The notes under the pieces are model-generated. The model worked only from the letters and a program-made list of their open reading frames with translations. It did no database searches and was not told where the DNA came from. From Macquaria australasica (Eukaryota > Chordata > Actinopteri > Centrarchiformes > Percichthyidae): a stretch of DNA of 64,000 nt. The position numbers were made by a program, and so were the translations under genes. The stretch covers positions 2,330,001 through 2,394,000 of the forward strand of contig SEMN01000007.1 in assembly GCA_005408345.1 (NCBI GenBank). The letters run 5' to 3'. Numbering within the stretch: position 1 is the stretch's first letter; each line of letters opens with the position of its first letter. Positions 47,195 through 61,092 of this stretch are shown one piece after another.

Positions 47195-47282
47195 AATTAT
47201 GTTCCCACGGTGTTTGAGAATTACACAGCCAGCTTCGAGATCGACAAACAGAGGATCGAGCTCAACATGTGGGACACTTCAG
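47195..47282 (+). CDS. rnd2: Rho family GTPase 2 (Rnd2), exon 2
   Basis: Acceptor TCTCATTTCAG, then NYVPTVFENYTASFEIDKQR (switch I effector region PTVFENYT, residues 39-46) and IELNMWDTS with one base of the next Gly before donor GTAAGA. WDTSG replaces the catalytic DTAGQ of canonical Rho proteins, as expected for Rnd proteins that do not hydrolyse GTP. IDKxRIELNMWDTSG is closest to Rnd2 in my memory (Rnd1/Rnd3 have ELSLWDTSG). The downstream exons (YYDNVRPL-like onward, NKxD-equivalent motif, CAAX end) are not found in this window. Confidence 0.94.
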
Positions 47283-48339
47283 GTAAGACGAGCTTGGGTT
47301 TGGTGTTATCCTTTGTGTGGCAAGAAGATTATGATGCCAATGTGATGACAGGTGAGCCGCAATCATCAGCCCATGAAGAAGTTACTGTAACTGGCGCTCC
47401 AGATTGGCAAGCAGCTGACTCCTTTGAGTGTTCATCAACATCCGGGCTGTGGGCCAAAAACATTAGCAACCACAGATTGAGTGTGTCAGGATAATCTCAG
47501 TAGCCTACTGAGTGACATTTCTGAGATGTTTTTAACAAATTTAATTCAGTTTTAGATGATTTAGAGTCACCATTAGCAGACACAGATATTGTTTGTGTTC
47601 ATGCAGAGTTTATATAACTTCAGTCTTGTCATCACCTTTAGAGTTTTGAACAGCCGCTTCAGCTCTGTGAGAGGATAAACAACTTGTCATTCAACACTTG
47701 CCTGCTCCAAGTACCTGTCACAGCATAATCATCACTTCTGAACACTGTAAAATTGGCTGCATTCATTTCTTTATGACAATTTGGCACCATGACCAAATCC
47801 ATAGCTGGGTTTCCAGTGTTAAAACAAGTTGATTTTGTTATTTTGACTTAACAAATGTTGATCCGTCCACTCGTAGTGCTCATACGGCTTTGAGGCAGCT
47901 GTTCAAAACTGTAGAGTTAACTCTAATATGAGAGGACTGATGTTCCAATGTGGATTTTTAGGCTGACAAAGTTAGGATTTTGCAGCTCAGAGTCATTTTG
48001 CATTTTCCAGACTGAACAGCTGATTTTTGGAATAGTCAGATTCTTTCAGTCTCTGGATGTAAGCTAACTTTCTCCCTTTGTCAGCCTTAAGGCCCTTTCG
48101 CATTTCATTTCCACTTACGTAAAAACACCCAAAAGCTTGTTCTCACACAACCACAGAGAGCAGCTTTAATGCGCAGCGTTCCATTAACCTCCATCCATGC
48201 ATATGTACAGAAAGACCAGCTAGACAAGCTGGAGATTAAGAGCTGCAGCTGCTGAGGCTGGTGTTGCCTGTTGGTTTGCAGTGGGTGAGGCCACTCCACT
48301 GTGTTTGAACAACACCCTCCAAAATTGCTGGTTGCTTCG

Positions 48340-48364
48340 CACACACACACACACACACACACAC
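48340..48364. repeat. (CA)n microsatellite
   Basis: About 12 CA units. Confidence 0.95.
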
Positions 48365-48920
48365 CTTTCTCCCACTGAGCTGCGTGGTGGATAACAATTA
48401 CACTGAAGGAATGCTTAAACAGTAATTTACTCCACCACACAAAAAAATTCAGTTAATCTTGTTGTGTGAAGCATGTGCCTTTCAGGACTTTATATCTCCT
48501 TGTATACAATAGAGGCTGAACATAGTGGACATAGCGATTCAAGGTGTGAATGTGTGTACCTTCATGAGTAAGATGTAAGGTGTTTTCTCAGCAAAGCTTC
48601 ACTAAACCTTCTCCATAAATAAATTTAACAAAAATCTATTTCTATCTGAGCGTGTGCTACTGTGAAAGAAAAATAGGTTTTACTTTTTAATAAGGAATAC
48701 TTTTAAAGTGGTTTATGGGAGGATACACACCAGCCAAAGGGATGTTTTACAATCTGGCAGCCCAAATACTGAATTTATGAATGTCTTTTTACTGATTTAT
48801 AAAGCAATAATAACTGATTTATTGCTGTTTATATAACAAATTGCTATATCGTAGAAAGTATGCTGAATTGTACTGAAAGTTGTAGAGAAAACAGTAAAGA
48901 AAGGACCTTCATGCCAGGGC

Positions 48921-49678
48921 TTAAAGGAATAGTTTGACGTTTTGGGAAATATGCTTATTTGGTTTCTTGCCAAGAGTTAGATGATGATTGATACCACTCA
49001 TGTCTGTACAGTAGATAAGAAGCCAGCAGCCGCTTAGCTTAGCTTAGCATAACGACTGGAAACAAGGGGAAACAGCTAGCCCGGCTCTGTCCAAAAGTAA
49101 GCATATCTGCCTACCAGCACCTTTAAAACCGAAGATTTGTGGAAGTCACTGCTCTTGGCGAAGAAATAGTTTGGCATATATCCGCTCATAAATCCACAAC
49201 TTCTTGTTTTTACATTTCGGTTTTTGTACCGACTAAACAAACGAGATATAACATGTTTATTAGTATGCTTTACTCTGTGTTCAGACACAGCACGAAGCGA
49301 ATTTTAGAGGTGGCACACAAAGACAATGGAAAGACGCAATCTCTAATACCAAATCTTTAAACTGTACTGACTATACTGAATCACCATAGACTGGTTGAAT
49401 ATTTTAGCTTTTAGAGAATAAACACAAACCATCTAGCGGTCAAATTCGCGCAAATTGCGCTTTCTGTCTGAACACACCTTTAGAGGAGTTGGTAGCCAGA
49501 TATTATTTAACCTTTAGACAGAGCCAAGCTAGCTGCTTCCCCGGTTTCCAGTCTTTATGCTCTGCTAAACTAACAGCTTCATATTTACTGTACAGACACG
49601 CAAGTGGTCATCAAACTTACTTATTTATCTCTGGGCAAGAAAAGCAAATCAGCGTATTTCCCAAAACAACAGAATTAA
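48921..49678. mobile_element. Palindromic TTAA-ended MITE (copy 3), interrupted
   Basis: Starts TTAAAGGAATAGTTTGACGT and ends GCGTATTTCCCAAAACAACA then TTAA. Arms carry TTAGCTTAGCTTAGCATAAC and the inverted AGCTAGCTGCTTCCCCGG. About 205 bases at 49273-49477 interrupt the right arm. Confidence 0.87.
49273..49477. mobile_element. Small nested insertion with TGTGTTCAGACA inverted ends
   Basis: Flanked by CTTTA on both sides (49268-49272, 49478-49482). Left end CTCTGTGTTCAGACACAG and right end CTGTCTGAACACAC are inverted repeats. Interior is CpG-containing (AATTCGCGCAAATTGCGC). Probably a hAT-like MITE, with the 8-bp duplication now matching at only 5 of 8 positions. Confidence 0.6.
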
Positions 49679-49959
49679 TTGTATTTCTGTCAAAACCCCA
49701 GACTTTGAATTATCTCGATTATGGCAGGTGATCCATGTCTGACCTGAACTGTCTTCCTCCAGCTCTCCATAAGCCGCTGAGAGGAGACGTATGCGTTGCC
49801 TTGTGGCGTCCCTGCGAGCTATTCTGGGTCTGTCTCAGGAGACAGGTGCATCAGCACCTACATCAGTATTACCACAATTCCCCCTGGTACCTGCCTCTTC
49901 TTACTAATGATTGAACAGTGGGATTACAGTCACTTGAAGTGCTTACAAGGATGGTTTTG

Positions 49960-49975
49960 TGTGTGTGTGTGTGTG
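49960..49975. repeat. Short (TG)n microsatellite
   Basis: Eight TG units. Confidence 0.9.
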
Positions 49976-52900
49976 ATGCTGTAACAGAGGCTGTAATACC
50001 CGTGGGTTTTCAACTTCTGTTCTTACTAGCTATTTCTTATGCAATCACAATTTTGTCTGTGTATGTACATATTCCTGCTGTTATGTGTATACTCCCAGGC
50101 ATGTGCAGAGATGTGTAAGAGACAGCAAGGCAAATGTTTGTTAGCATTCAGTTTGTCCATGTATGTGCCGGTGTGTGGCATGCCAGCGTGTGCAGTTTGC
50201 ATGACAGCAGTAAGCGGTGGGAGTGAGGCCGTGACTGAAACTCAGACATCGAACAAGCATTATAGAAAAATATGTAGTGTTTTCATCACCAAGTAGTCAT
50301 AACAGTTTAATTTTAAGTGTTTGAAAGGACAGCAGCTGGGGAGAAGACAGGGTATAAAGCCACAATAACAGGCTTCATTCAGCGTAAAGTTTCAGACATA
50401 TATAATTAAATGACTGTAACTGAGAATGTTTGATTCATACTGCCGACAAATTGCTACCAATTGAATGTCAAATTCATTAAGGAAGTGCCTTCTAACAAAA
50501 CAGATTTGTTGTGAGTGGCTTCCGAGCACCAAAGGACGCAAATACAGATGATAAAAGAGCACAAACCCATCACAGATTTTCAGATATAAGGCCACATCTC
50601 CTGTGTGGATAAGAGATAAGGAGAGAAGGAGCATGCTGAGTGTTGTTAAGTCTTGCAGAGAGGAGAGAGTGATAGGTGAGGTGCCAGAACGAGCCTCCGA
50701 GCTGCCCTCTCATTGTGCAGAAACAAACAGTGGATTTAATTAATCAGGCACTTGCCGTGTGACCAAACACTTGCCCCCTGTCTCCTTCATTCTTCATCTT
50801 GCTACACCACCTACTTGTCTCTTCAACCTCCTTCCTCTTTCCTCTACATCCTTCCATGCTTGTTTTCAGACTCCCTGCCTCGTAGGTTAAACTCTATTTC
50901 TCTTTCTTTCTTCCTGCCTCGGTCTGTTCTGTGTACATCTCCGCTGTGTTGTATGTGACACTGAGTCGAGATTAAGATCAGAACAATGCGAGTCAAGTCA
51001 AGATTCAAAGCGCGGTCTTGGCCTTGGAGACAAACCAGCCTCCCCTCAAGGCCCATTTAGAAGCTGTTCTGGTGCTTTTGATCGTATCACATGATCTTCC
51101 TCAGCTGAGATAGAGTTTGCACAGCTGTCAATGAATTATAGAGGCTCAAATATCCATTTCTCTGAGCACTTTAAGGACTTTTCATCTGTGTCGGCTTAAA
51201 ATTTGGGACTCAAGAGAGTCAAGTCCAAGACAAATACTGTGCTAGCCATTAGTAATTCAGCAGTAATTGTGGTAATTTGATTAAATTCCCCTCTACAAGA
51301 CGAAGCCTCAAGATTAGGTAATAATGCTTGTGTCAATATTTCAGTTTATATTGTGCTTTAGTGGTGCATACAGTATTAGCAAACAGATTTTGCAAATAAT
51401 AAAATGACCAAAGTTGCCACATGGTGAATCTGGAGCATTCCTGCCCCCTGAGGGCCTGGGGTCCTGGGGCAGCTGCTTACTTTCCTCATGGGCAGTGGCA
51501 CGTGTTTTTTCTCCCTGTGCCTGTCTGCGTGTTCCCACTCGGCCCATAGACTTTACACTGGGACGATGTCACACAAATTAAACTTGCTTTTCTTGACTCT
51601 GGGAAAGTTTTGCAAATATAAAACCTTTATGGTTTAAAAATTCATAATAGAAAGAGTCATAATTGACCTTGTTTGCTGTTCAAGATGTCCTATCGAAGGT
51701 TTTACAAACATCTTTATAATGGCAGTCAATGGCAAAAATGCTTTATTTTTTTGGTCTGCAGGGGGATTTTTAATTGTAGTACTGTGAGTGGCCACTGGGA
51801 CAAATTGGCAGCAAGGCTGAGTGGCGGCACCGTGTCCAGCTCATGTGAGCCAATTTTTGTTTGGGAGGTTTTCCCCTAAGCAATCAGCAGCGAGTGGCAC
51901 ATCCATCCTGCCTACGTCATTTTCAGAAGCTGTAGTAGCAAGCAGCAGGTAACGATTTTGTGGCTCTGGCACAAGAAGATAGTATCCTCGATCTTAATCC
52001 CACCTACAAACCTCTTGAGGTCTTGAACCAGGCTAGTTCTTACCAAAATCCATCAATCGAACCCTCAACCACTTTACTTTATTTTGTATTTGCATATAAG
52101 TTTCCCTTTTGTACTGCTCTGTGCTGTATAGTGCTGATGTTGAGAAACAAATGTGTATTTGAGATCAAAAGCCTGTTGGGAAACACTTAAAAATTTCTGC
52201 TTATAACAAATTACTAAAGTAATAAGCTTCTGCAATATTTTAATGTGCAATGGACCTTGTGGAGTTATCACAAGGCATAGCCACCATAAAACAAAACAAA
52301 AAAAATTAGTCTCAAATTGCAAGCATTGTTGATTATGATGACACAGCAGTTGTGTGGTGAGGGATCTTTAGTTTCCGAATGATGAAAAATAACAAGACGG
52401 GGAACTTAAAACCTGATCCCAGCCGACCTCATGTGCTATAACAGTTTCCATGTCTCGATTTGCCCTTCTCTGCACTTTTTCCTTCCTCTCTTTAATTTCA
52501 TTCATTCTTTCTAATATCCACTTTGGCTGTCAACCCCTCGCCGGTCTCCTCTCTCCAACAAGTCAAGGTCAGGAGTCCCACTGCATTGGGGCACTGCCCT
52601 CTCAGCACTCTTGCACTTGATTAGCTTACCTTGCGTTTTCCTTGTCTGTCTCTCTATCTGTCTTTATGTCTCTCCTCCAATTTTCACTCAATCTTTTTCT
52701 CATTTCCTCTGTGACAAAAAAAGAAAAGACTTGCAGCTGAGTATAATTTCGCCGTTGATTGATCTGTCTCTAGCAGACCATCCTGCAGCGTAGCAACAAA
52801 TGATCTTTATCCAGCACGCACATATGAGGTGATTTGCGGTTGACTGTGTGCCACTGGTTCTGTTAGGTCTCCCAGTGTGATCTTCTTATTTATTTCTTTT

Positions 52901-53417
52901 TTGCACCAGATGCTTTCCTCCTGCATCGTTTGCCCTCTCTGACTGTGTGTTAGAATCAGAGCCATTCTAAACTTGAGCTTTTTGCAAGCATCGGCTCAAT
53001 TATCAACTAATTTTCCAATGTAAGGCTTAAAAAGGTCATAAATTAAATTAATATATAGACTCCAGGGGTGACCTTTACATTCTTAATTAATCGTCTGGTG
53101 CTAATTATGAATATGCCCTAAAATCAATTTTTTTTTTCTATAATCCAAGTAATAATGTAATAATATTAAACTTGGCGTTAAAACAGACTTTGTCCTGGTT
53201 CACCTTCTATTTTATGAGTGCGCATGTGAATGACTTGTCAAGCATGAAAGTACAGAGGTAGTAAAACAAGTTTTTTTTGGGCAAAGCACATTGCACAATA
53301 AAAGGATTGAGTAAAATGTGGGGAAAGGGAGCCATAGAGTGAGGTTATTTCTAAATGGATGGTATACTGTAGCTTATATTCCACTCAGAAGTGGAGTTAC
53401 GAGAAACTGTAGATTTT

Positions 53418-53706
53418 AACTGTAGATTTGAACATAGTGGAGCATTTAGCAGCTAAAGAGCCAGATATTGTCCCCAGGGGAGCAAAACAGAGCTAAAAGA
53501 GAGTGAATACTGGACTTACAATCATCAGAAACACGACTCCAAACAAATGCTAATGTGGCTCTGTCTGCCTGATTTGTAATCAGGCAGCTGTTTGCCATTT
53601 AATATGTTTGCCATATCAACTTAAGGTGATAATATGTCAGTGTTGTGTTTATAGCTTGTTTCCGCTGCCCCCAAGCAGCCAAAGAAATCTGTAATTGCAG
53701 GTTTAA
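53418..53706 (-). mobile_element. Partial copy of the second TTAA MITE family
   Basis: Minus orientation: starts at 53706 with TTAAACCTGCAATTACAGAT, continues TTTGGCTGCTTGGGGGCAGC and reaches TTTAGCTGCTAAATGCTCCA. The far end (GCAGCTTTAA) is missing. Confidence 0.8.
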
Positions 53707-56112
53707 AGAACTTTTTTTAAATTAAGCTGGTTTTAGCAACATAATTCACTTAGTGACTAATTATGCTGAATAATTAGCAACTCCACAACATAACTGTTTT
53801 GTCCATGATGCGGTAACACACATAACAGGGTTTTTGAAAATTAGGGTTTGAAGTTTAGTTGTCAGTTTTCTTGACTGGAGTCATAAAGAACCAGTGACTG
53901 TTGCTGCAAAGAAATTACATTTTGGTTGAGTTTATTTTCCTCTGTGGCTGGCAGTTGTTGTTGTTGTTGCCGGCTGCAAGCATACTCCTGCCACCAAAAC
54001 ACAAGCCTCCAAAACATTGAGGTTTCACAGCCGAGCATGTGAGAGTGTGAGGTAAGAGTCGATAAAACAACCGGCTCAACCTGCAGTGTCACACCTTAAA
54101 ACAGTGAGCAACGGAGGAATGCATTGAGGTTTGCCGCCTTGAACTCTGTCCTCCAGGCAGCTTCCTGTTCAGAAGCATGTAACCTGAATTGTGTGATACT
54201 TCCTTGAGGGCCCGACAAGTCAATAAGAACATCTCCGTTTTTAAACACACACACGGATGCTCGCTTGCGCACACACTCACTATACACATGCTGCTCTTTC
54301 TGTCACGAACCGTGCAAACATCGCTGGCGCTGGAAGCCCTTTAAAGACCCCTGTTGCATCCATCCTTCCATCCCAGGTCGACGGAGTCTGTGGCTGAGAT
54401 TGCCTTAACAATCCATCATTCATTCGTGAGCAGCTTTTATGACCCCAATTACATGTCGGCTCCTTGAAAGCACTACCCAGATGTGCTCTGAGCGAAGGGG
54501 GGGGGGGCGGGGTTTTTAGTCCAAGTGCTGTTTTTTCTACTAAACATGCGCAGGGGTGTGCATGTTTGTATGTATGAGTGTCACTAAGCGTATGAGTAAG
54601 TGCTCTGAGAGATTAGAGCAGTGGGAAAATATTTAAATAGAGACAACGGGATATAGAGTCAAAGTGTTGAGAGTGCTGAGTTGTAAGTGCTCAGAGTCAT
54701 GTACAGGAGAGTGTGGACTAAATGAGTGTCAGTAGGTTTTCGTGGTGCGAGCCTGGACCCGAGTCATCCAGGTCTGAGTCTCCTCTGCTCATGCAGCCCA
54801 TTAGAAGATCAAGGGTACAGTGAAAATCAATGGCCTAGATGCGTCTCCACTCTCGTTCCCAGGGGACACTCGGTCTGTCTCTCAGCTACTGGTGCATGCG
54901 TAACTGCGCAAGAGAGACAGCAAGTCTGGATGAACATGCACACAGTAACGCTAACTTTTAGATATCGGGTTTGCACTTTTAAAGACTCTTTAGCATCAAC
55001 AAAATAAAGACTTGTGTATTTATTACTTATTCAGAACTTGTTTTAAACGTATTCAGTTATTTACTCAAACTCTACAACGTAGTCTAAGCCTCTTCATCTT
55101 CCATGTTCTAAAAATGTGATTTACATTTTCATGTAGATACAGAGGTGCTGTTTTGTGTCCACCATTCACCATCTATGTGTTTTCTTCAGCAGACAATAAG
55201 CAACCAAACCTGACATGTACCACAGGAATTAGCTGGAGAGTATAATCTGCTTGCTCCATTGACAGAAAGTCTATATACTCTTAGAGACAGTTATCCATAC
55301 AGAAACAGTCGTTTTTCTGTGTTTTCTGTCCATTTTACTGTCAGAAATGTAGAGTTGATAAGGCATTGTGTTTGCTTTTACTTTACCTCCTCAAATTATC
55401 CAAATTATCTTTGAAATATGTCTACTTTACATAAAACTCGACAGAAACGTGTTCTAAAAGGAACAGAAAGAGTTAGTCCATGATAAAAGACAGACATAAC
55501 AAACTCAAAACAAAAACAACAACTCATAAAACCCTAACGAAACGCTTCACATTTGCCAAAAACGTAGCAATAGCTCCCTCGCCGACACTAACACTTGCGA
55601 GGAAAAAGAGGGCAAAATGAAACAGGCCGTCATTCGTCATGTTTTAGACAGTGGTTTAAAGCCATAATGGCTCAGTTGTTACATTATGTGACTGGAAAAA
55701 AGTAATTAGATTTTGTAGTGCACTTTGTTTAGACACAAAGACACACACAGAGGGCACGCAAGGGGTCTATCCATCCACTTAAGACCCTCTCTATCCCTTA
55801 TCTATAATGCAAGACGTAGCTATGACCACTCAATTCAACCCGCAACACCTCAGCCATTACTGAGCTGGATGCTGGTGACCCTATTTCTACTGCATTGCGA
55901 TCTACTGTAATTTCTACTGTGCAGCACTAGCGAGTCCTGGTTTTTATGTTTCTATATTTTTGTTTTAGTTAAATGGCTTCAATTCATCACAGTGGTGAGA
56001 ATGGATTCAGTGATCACAAACAAACCCATGTCACAGCCAGGGACTGGACGTGGATCGGATCATGGAAACACTGAACGGAAAAAATAAATTGTAAATTGAT
56101 CCGGTATCAGTT

Positions 56113-56503
56113 CAGTGGCTCCAACCTTTTTTGTCTGCGGCCCCACAACCCTATCACGTTAGCTCAAGTACCCCTTCATCGCCACCTCTCTTCATGTTCC
56201 AAACATTGAACATGTTTGGAACATGAAGAGAGGTGGCGAGTGATTTTAAACTGGGTGTTAGTTAACACTGTTAATTATATAAAGGTGGATATTTAGTCTT
56301 GGTCTCTTTTTTTTTTTTTCCTTTTTGCATTCGTACTACGTGAAGTGGCAGAAGCTGGAGGTTTCAACAGTTTTTATTACTTTTAGCTTTTTTAACTCCT
56401 TTTGCTTTCTGTTCTCACACGCTAACTAGTTTTCACAAATTCTCAATTGTAATTCGTGATGTTTGGTCTATTGGTACTCCTGAGTCCTGGTTGGGAATCA
56501 CTG
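56113..56503 (+). mobile_element. hAT-like non-autonomous element with an internal perfect hairpin
   Basis: Begins CAGTGGCTCCAACCTTTTTT and ends CTGGTTGGGAATCACTG, inverted repeats of the CAGTGGTTCCCAACC type. The flanking 8-mers TATCAGTT and CTTTAGTT match at 5 positions, in line with a decayed hAT target duplication. Confidence 0.75.
56180..56238. repeat. Perfect 27-bp inverted repeat with 5-base loop
   Basis: Left arm 56180-56206 (CGCCACCTCTCTTCATGTTC then CAAACAT), loop TGAAC, right arm 56212-56238 its exact reverse complement. It lies inside the element at 56113-56503. Confidence 0.95.
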
Positions 56504-58298
56504 CTTTAGTTTATAAACAGCTTTGTGGTAAAACTGTGTTTGCAGTGACTTGTAGTGTGACACATTTTCATACATTTTCACAAGTATAAAATGGGTGGCA
56601 CGTTCCACGTTTAGTATGCACTTACAAAACTGCCATTCATTGAAAGTGATGACTCAAACGGATTATACAATTTTTATAAAACCTTTAGAATTTTCCTAGC
56701 TAATGTTTTTTACAAAGATACTGGATCATAAATGTAAATTTGTATGTACATGCAGTTTGTTTTAACTCTCAATGTCAGTTTTTTTTTTAGTAGATTTCGC
56801 TTTTGTTTTTCTTTTTTCTTTTCTATTGGCTGTGTGGCCTTGGAAGCTCTTATCTAGCAGGTGAGGTGAAAGAGCAGCTGAAATTAAATGTTTGCTCCCG
56901 CTAAAAAAGATATATGGATCAGAGGTTCATGCATTCTCTGGGTTTAAAGCTCAGAATCAGTGCTGCACTCAGGAACATAAGGCTGCTCAAACAGCATATA
57001 AAATCACAACAGGCAGCTGGGAGGTTTAATGTGAAGGGGAGATGCCCAGATGTCAGTCGGTTCCCTCTGTCATTAATTTTAAGGAATCCTGCAGGATTAC
57101 TGCTGATTTCAGGCAAAACTCAGCTCACTGGCAGCACTCTCCCTCTGTGCCCACTGAATTAGAAACATCACGTTGAATTTTTCACTGTAATCCAGCCTGG
57201 TGTTCTGTTACAAGTCCCACTCTAAATTTAACAAACACACTTAAGTCAGACTTGAGTAACCTCATTAGACAGAGCCAGAGTGAACTTTAGCCTGATGGCT
57301 CTGGCTGAGGACATTCAACACTTCCAGTAAACAACACAATTCACTACCAGTTAAACAACAACGTCATAACCTGAAGATTCCCAGAACAGACCTGTCCAGC
57401 TGTCTTCATCAGAGATTTCAGTCAACCATATGGAAAACACACATATGCAAGTGTGTGTGTGTGGTATGGAAAATCAAAACCTGTTGTCACATTGTTGACA
57501 AGCACTTTGTGCAAAGTCTGTTTGCCTCTTGATATGACTGCCAGCACCAGCGTCGCTCATTCCTCCACGCTGCTTTTCACACTGTTGTTTGGTATTCAAG
57601 CAGAGGAGTATGCATGACAACCCGCACGGTGTACTCCAGTTACATGGATCTTAACATAGAAGAGAGCAGCTTACATTGTTTAATTTCACCATGACGTTCA
57701 ACAACACTTATCCTCTTGAGTTTTGTGAGCACGCTTTTGTTTAATTGACTTTGGTGACATTTTATATTAAGTGCTACAGTTTAACATATCATAATCACAT
57801 TGTGAAAAATACTACTAGTTTAATGGAATGGATAATGACTAATGAACAAGAACAACACCTGTAACATCATGTAATTTTGATTCTGATGAGATTTTCACAT
57901 TAAAATACTGCATTCATCTATACAGTATAATGCCCCTTATGTTAATGATTTAAAATAAAATACAGTGAAACCAGGCAGTCACACTCACATGTGGTTCCAA
58001 CTATAGATCAGATGCAAAATGTGACGGAAAAGCATCTTAACTAAATAAAGCTTTTTCTGGAGCTTTCAACCACATCTCACAGTCTTCATATACGACCAAC
58101 TGTTGCCACGAGTTCCATACTTAGGTCACGTGATTACAACTGTGCCGTCTCCATGGCAACTAAGCAGACTGAGGCCATGAGATGAGGTTGGAAGCTCCAG
58201 AAAAACCTAATAAGTGGACTTGAGTTTGTCTAACTGCTATTTCCAAGGTCAAGAATGAACTTTTACACCCACCAGATGCAGAGTGTTTTATCAGTATG

Positions 58299-58706
58299 TT
58301 AAAGGGGTATTGCAATGATTTAGTATTATTGCACACGTTTGAGAGAGAGAGACAAAAAACAAAACAAAAAATCAAGTCAGGTCAAAATCAAAGCAGAGGA
58401 GGTCGAGACTTTCAGACATAGTCAAGCTCCAAAAACACTGGACCCCACATTTCCCACAATGCAACTGAGCAGCATATATTGTGGTACCCTCCCTGTCTTT
58501 AACTTCACGCAGCCAGTTTGTCACGCAGGTGTTCTGTTTCTGTAAATGTGTACTCTCCATGCCCGAGCCGAGATAACCTTGATGACTTTTAGGGATTGTT
58601 TTTTTTCTACAAAGCTCCTCCAGAACCACAGAAGACATTACACAACTGTTCATTCACAGGCTGAGCAGTACTCCACATAACTAGTAAACTGATGATCCCC
58701 CTTTAA
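58299..58706 (+). repeat. TTAA-ended repeat of the AAAGGGGTACTCC family
   Basis: Starts TTAAAGGGGTATTGCAATGA and ends, inverted, TTAAAGGGGGATCATCAG. Interior has CCACATTTCCCACAATGCAA and CACAGGCTGAGCAGTACTCC. Related in its termini to the units at 8891-10130 and 12815-13085. Confidence 0.75.
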
Positions 58707-60802
58707 CTTAAGGTTTTAGTTCCCCTGAGACATCACTCCTGAGAAGAAACACCAAGACACGTACTCATTACCTCAAATAAGCTTAACAGTCCCATTGTAT
58801 AAAACAAAATCCATTATGTAATCTGATCTCTCATGGTCAATAGGTGGCTTGTTTTAATCACATGGCAAACAAAATGAGAGAATGCAGAAAATCTATCAGG
58901 CACAACACCTGCATTTTGAAATTATGTGAAATTTGAATGCAATTCTGTACAGGGAGAGAGAGACAGAGCAGCACAGTGTCTGCTCTGCAGGGTGCCTCAA
59001 AGTGTTTATGCATATATGCTGAGCGATTATGCATGCTGAGTGTGTGTGTGTGTCTAGTGTACTCTATTACTGTATGATAATCATCTGAACGTACAGGCTG
59101 ATTTCTCTTCTGCTATTTACCAGACAGTTGTATTGTCCCCACTTTTCACACAGCATGAGTGTGTAGCAATCTCTGTGGGTGGAATTACTGATGTGTTCAG
59201 GTGGTGGAAGAAAAATACACTAATCAATAGCATTCAATTTTACTGCCGTTCCCTCTCTGGATGTATTTCAGGGATTCAGACCTGGATGGAAACCCGAATA
59301 AGGCGCTATTTCTTCAGAAGGGCATGACTGGGACAAACAGGATTTTAAAATTAATGAACATTACTGCGCCATGATGGAAGCTGGCAGACAAAAATGTCAT
59401 GAGAGAGGATTAATACTGATTTTCTGTGCAAACATCTCAAGGTGTGTTTGTGTTCCTTCTGAATCATGCAGAGCCTTGAATACTGAAAGATACGACATGC
59501 AGTCTTATCAGTCACTTTACAGCTCTGAGCTTGACTAACCAAAGAAGTTTCCCAAAATACAACAGTGGATGTTTAATAATGACTTTAACAAGTTCAGACA
59601 AAATGAAAAAAAAAGAAGATATCTCCGGAGCATTAAAAATAAAAAACAGTGAACAGATTTACCATATTTAACATAGAACATAATTAAGAAACCTGCCCAG
59701 TGGGGCTCGTTAAAGGTCGCTCATCAAGAAACTTTACTTCATAAAAAGCTTTTGTTCCTCGAAGCTGAACTTGCAGTACGGTCTGGAATATACAGACGGG
59801 TGACAAATGAAAGTCCTGAATAAATGAGTGGAGAAACGTAACAAATGCAGACGCTTCCACACAAGCCATGAAGTGTCACGCAAAGGTGTGAAGAGTGTGA
59901 TAATGATGTGGCCTTCAAACTCACCAGATCTGAACCAAATTGAACACCTATGAATAGTTATGTAGGGATATGCTGTTCATCTTTATCCTGGTTATTTGTG
60001 CCTCGAGTTTAGAATGAATACGTGCCTGCATCCACTTAGCACTGGATAATTATTTTCTTTTGTATTGTACTCCAATGATTTAAGAGTGTTTATTTGCCAA
60101 CAAAACCTTGAAATATATTAGTGTACAGACAAAAAGAAGGGAAGATGGCTATTTAACTAGTATTTATTCTGATTTCTCCATTATTATAAATATACAGTAC
60201 AGGAATTGTTAGTGTTTTATGAATTTAAATTAATAATTTAAATGATTTAAATTGCATGCATTTAGATTCTGGCTTGTATTTATTTCTGGGGTCTTGTAGG
60301 CCCATGCAGGCTGGGCATAGTTGTATGCATGACTTAATAATAAAGACATCAATGCATCCATATGTAATCTTATATATACAGTATAGTCACCTCACATTTT
60401 TCTCTATAATGATAAATGTATTTTTTTTAAACATCAGGACTTGACATTTTGTTTCTCGTTCTTTTTGTATGTCTGTTACTTAAACTAGTCAAAAATTGAC
60501 TGTTTTCAATGAACGCCCGGTTAGATGTCGCTGGTTGTTGTAGCTATTTTCAGCGTAATTATTTGGGATTATCTTATTTATTTATTAAAAACTGTGATAA
60601 GACTATTTTTGGGTTGGTAAGGGATTCAAAATGTTGATAATTTGGTTGATCGTCCAATCGTAAAGAGCAACACACACCGGCAACATATGACACCCATTGT
60701 TTTCTATGTGCTGCCCACATCGACCCAAGATGATGTGCGACAATTCGTCAGAACGCACCACTGTCCTATTTCCCAGCATCGACATGCATCAGCTCTCCGG
60801 TA

Positions 60803-61092
60803 GAGCTGAAACGATTAGTCAATTAATCAATTAGTCAATCGTCAGAAAATTAATCGGCAACTATTTTGATAATTGATTGAGTAAAGTCATTTTCCAGGCA
60901 AAAATGCCAAATATTCTCTAGTTCCAGCTTCTCAAATGTGAGGATCCGCTGCTTTTCTTTGTCTTTTATGATGGTAAACTGAATCTTTGTGTTTTGGACT
61001 GTTGGTCAAACAAAATAAGCAATTTGAATATGTGACTTTCAGCTCTAGAAAATTGTGATAATGAAAATAAGTGTTAGTTGCAGAACTACTCT
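60803..61092 (-). repeat. ATTAATCGATT-type MITE copy
   Basis: AGAGCTGAAACGATTAGTCA at the left, AATTAATCGGCAACTATTTT and CTAGTTCCAGCTTCTCAAAT inside, and inverted TTCTGCAACTAACACTTATT at the right. Confidence 0.87.

Noticed and set aside
47153..47494. 113-residue open frame around rnd2 exon 2
   Set aside because: Only 47195-47282 is exon. The rest is intron read-through past a clear GTAAGA donor and before the TTTCAG acceptor.
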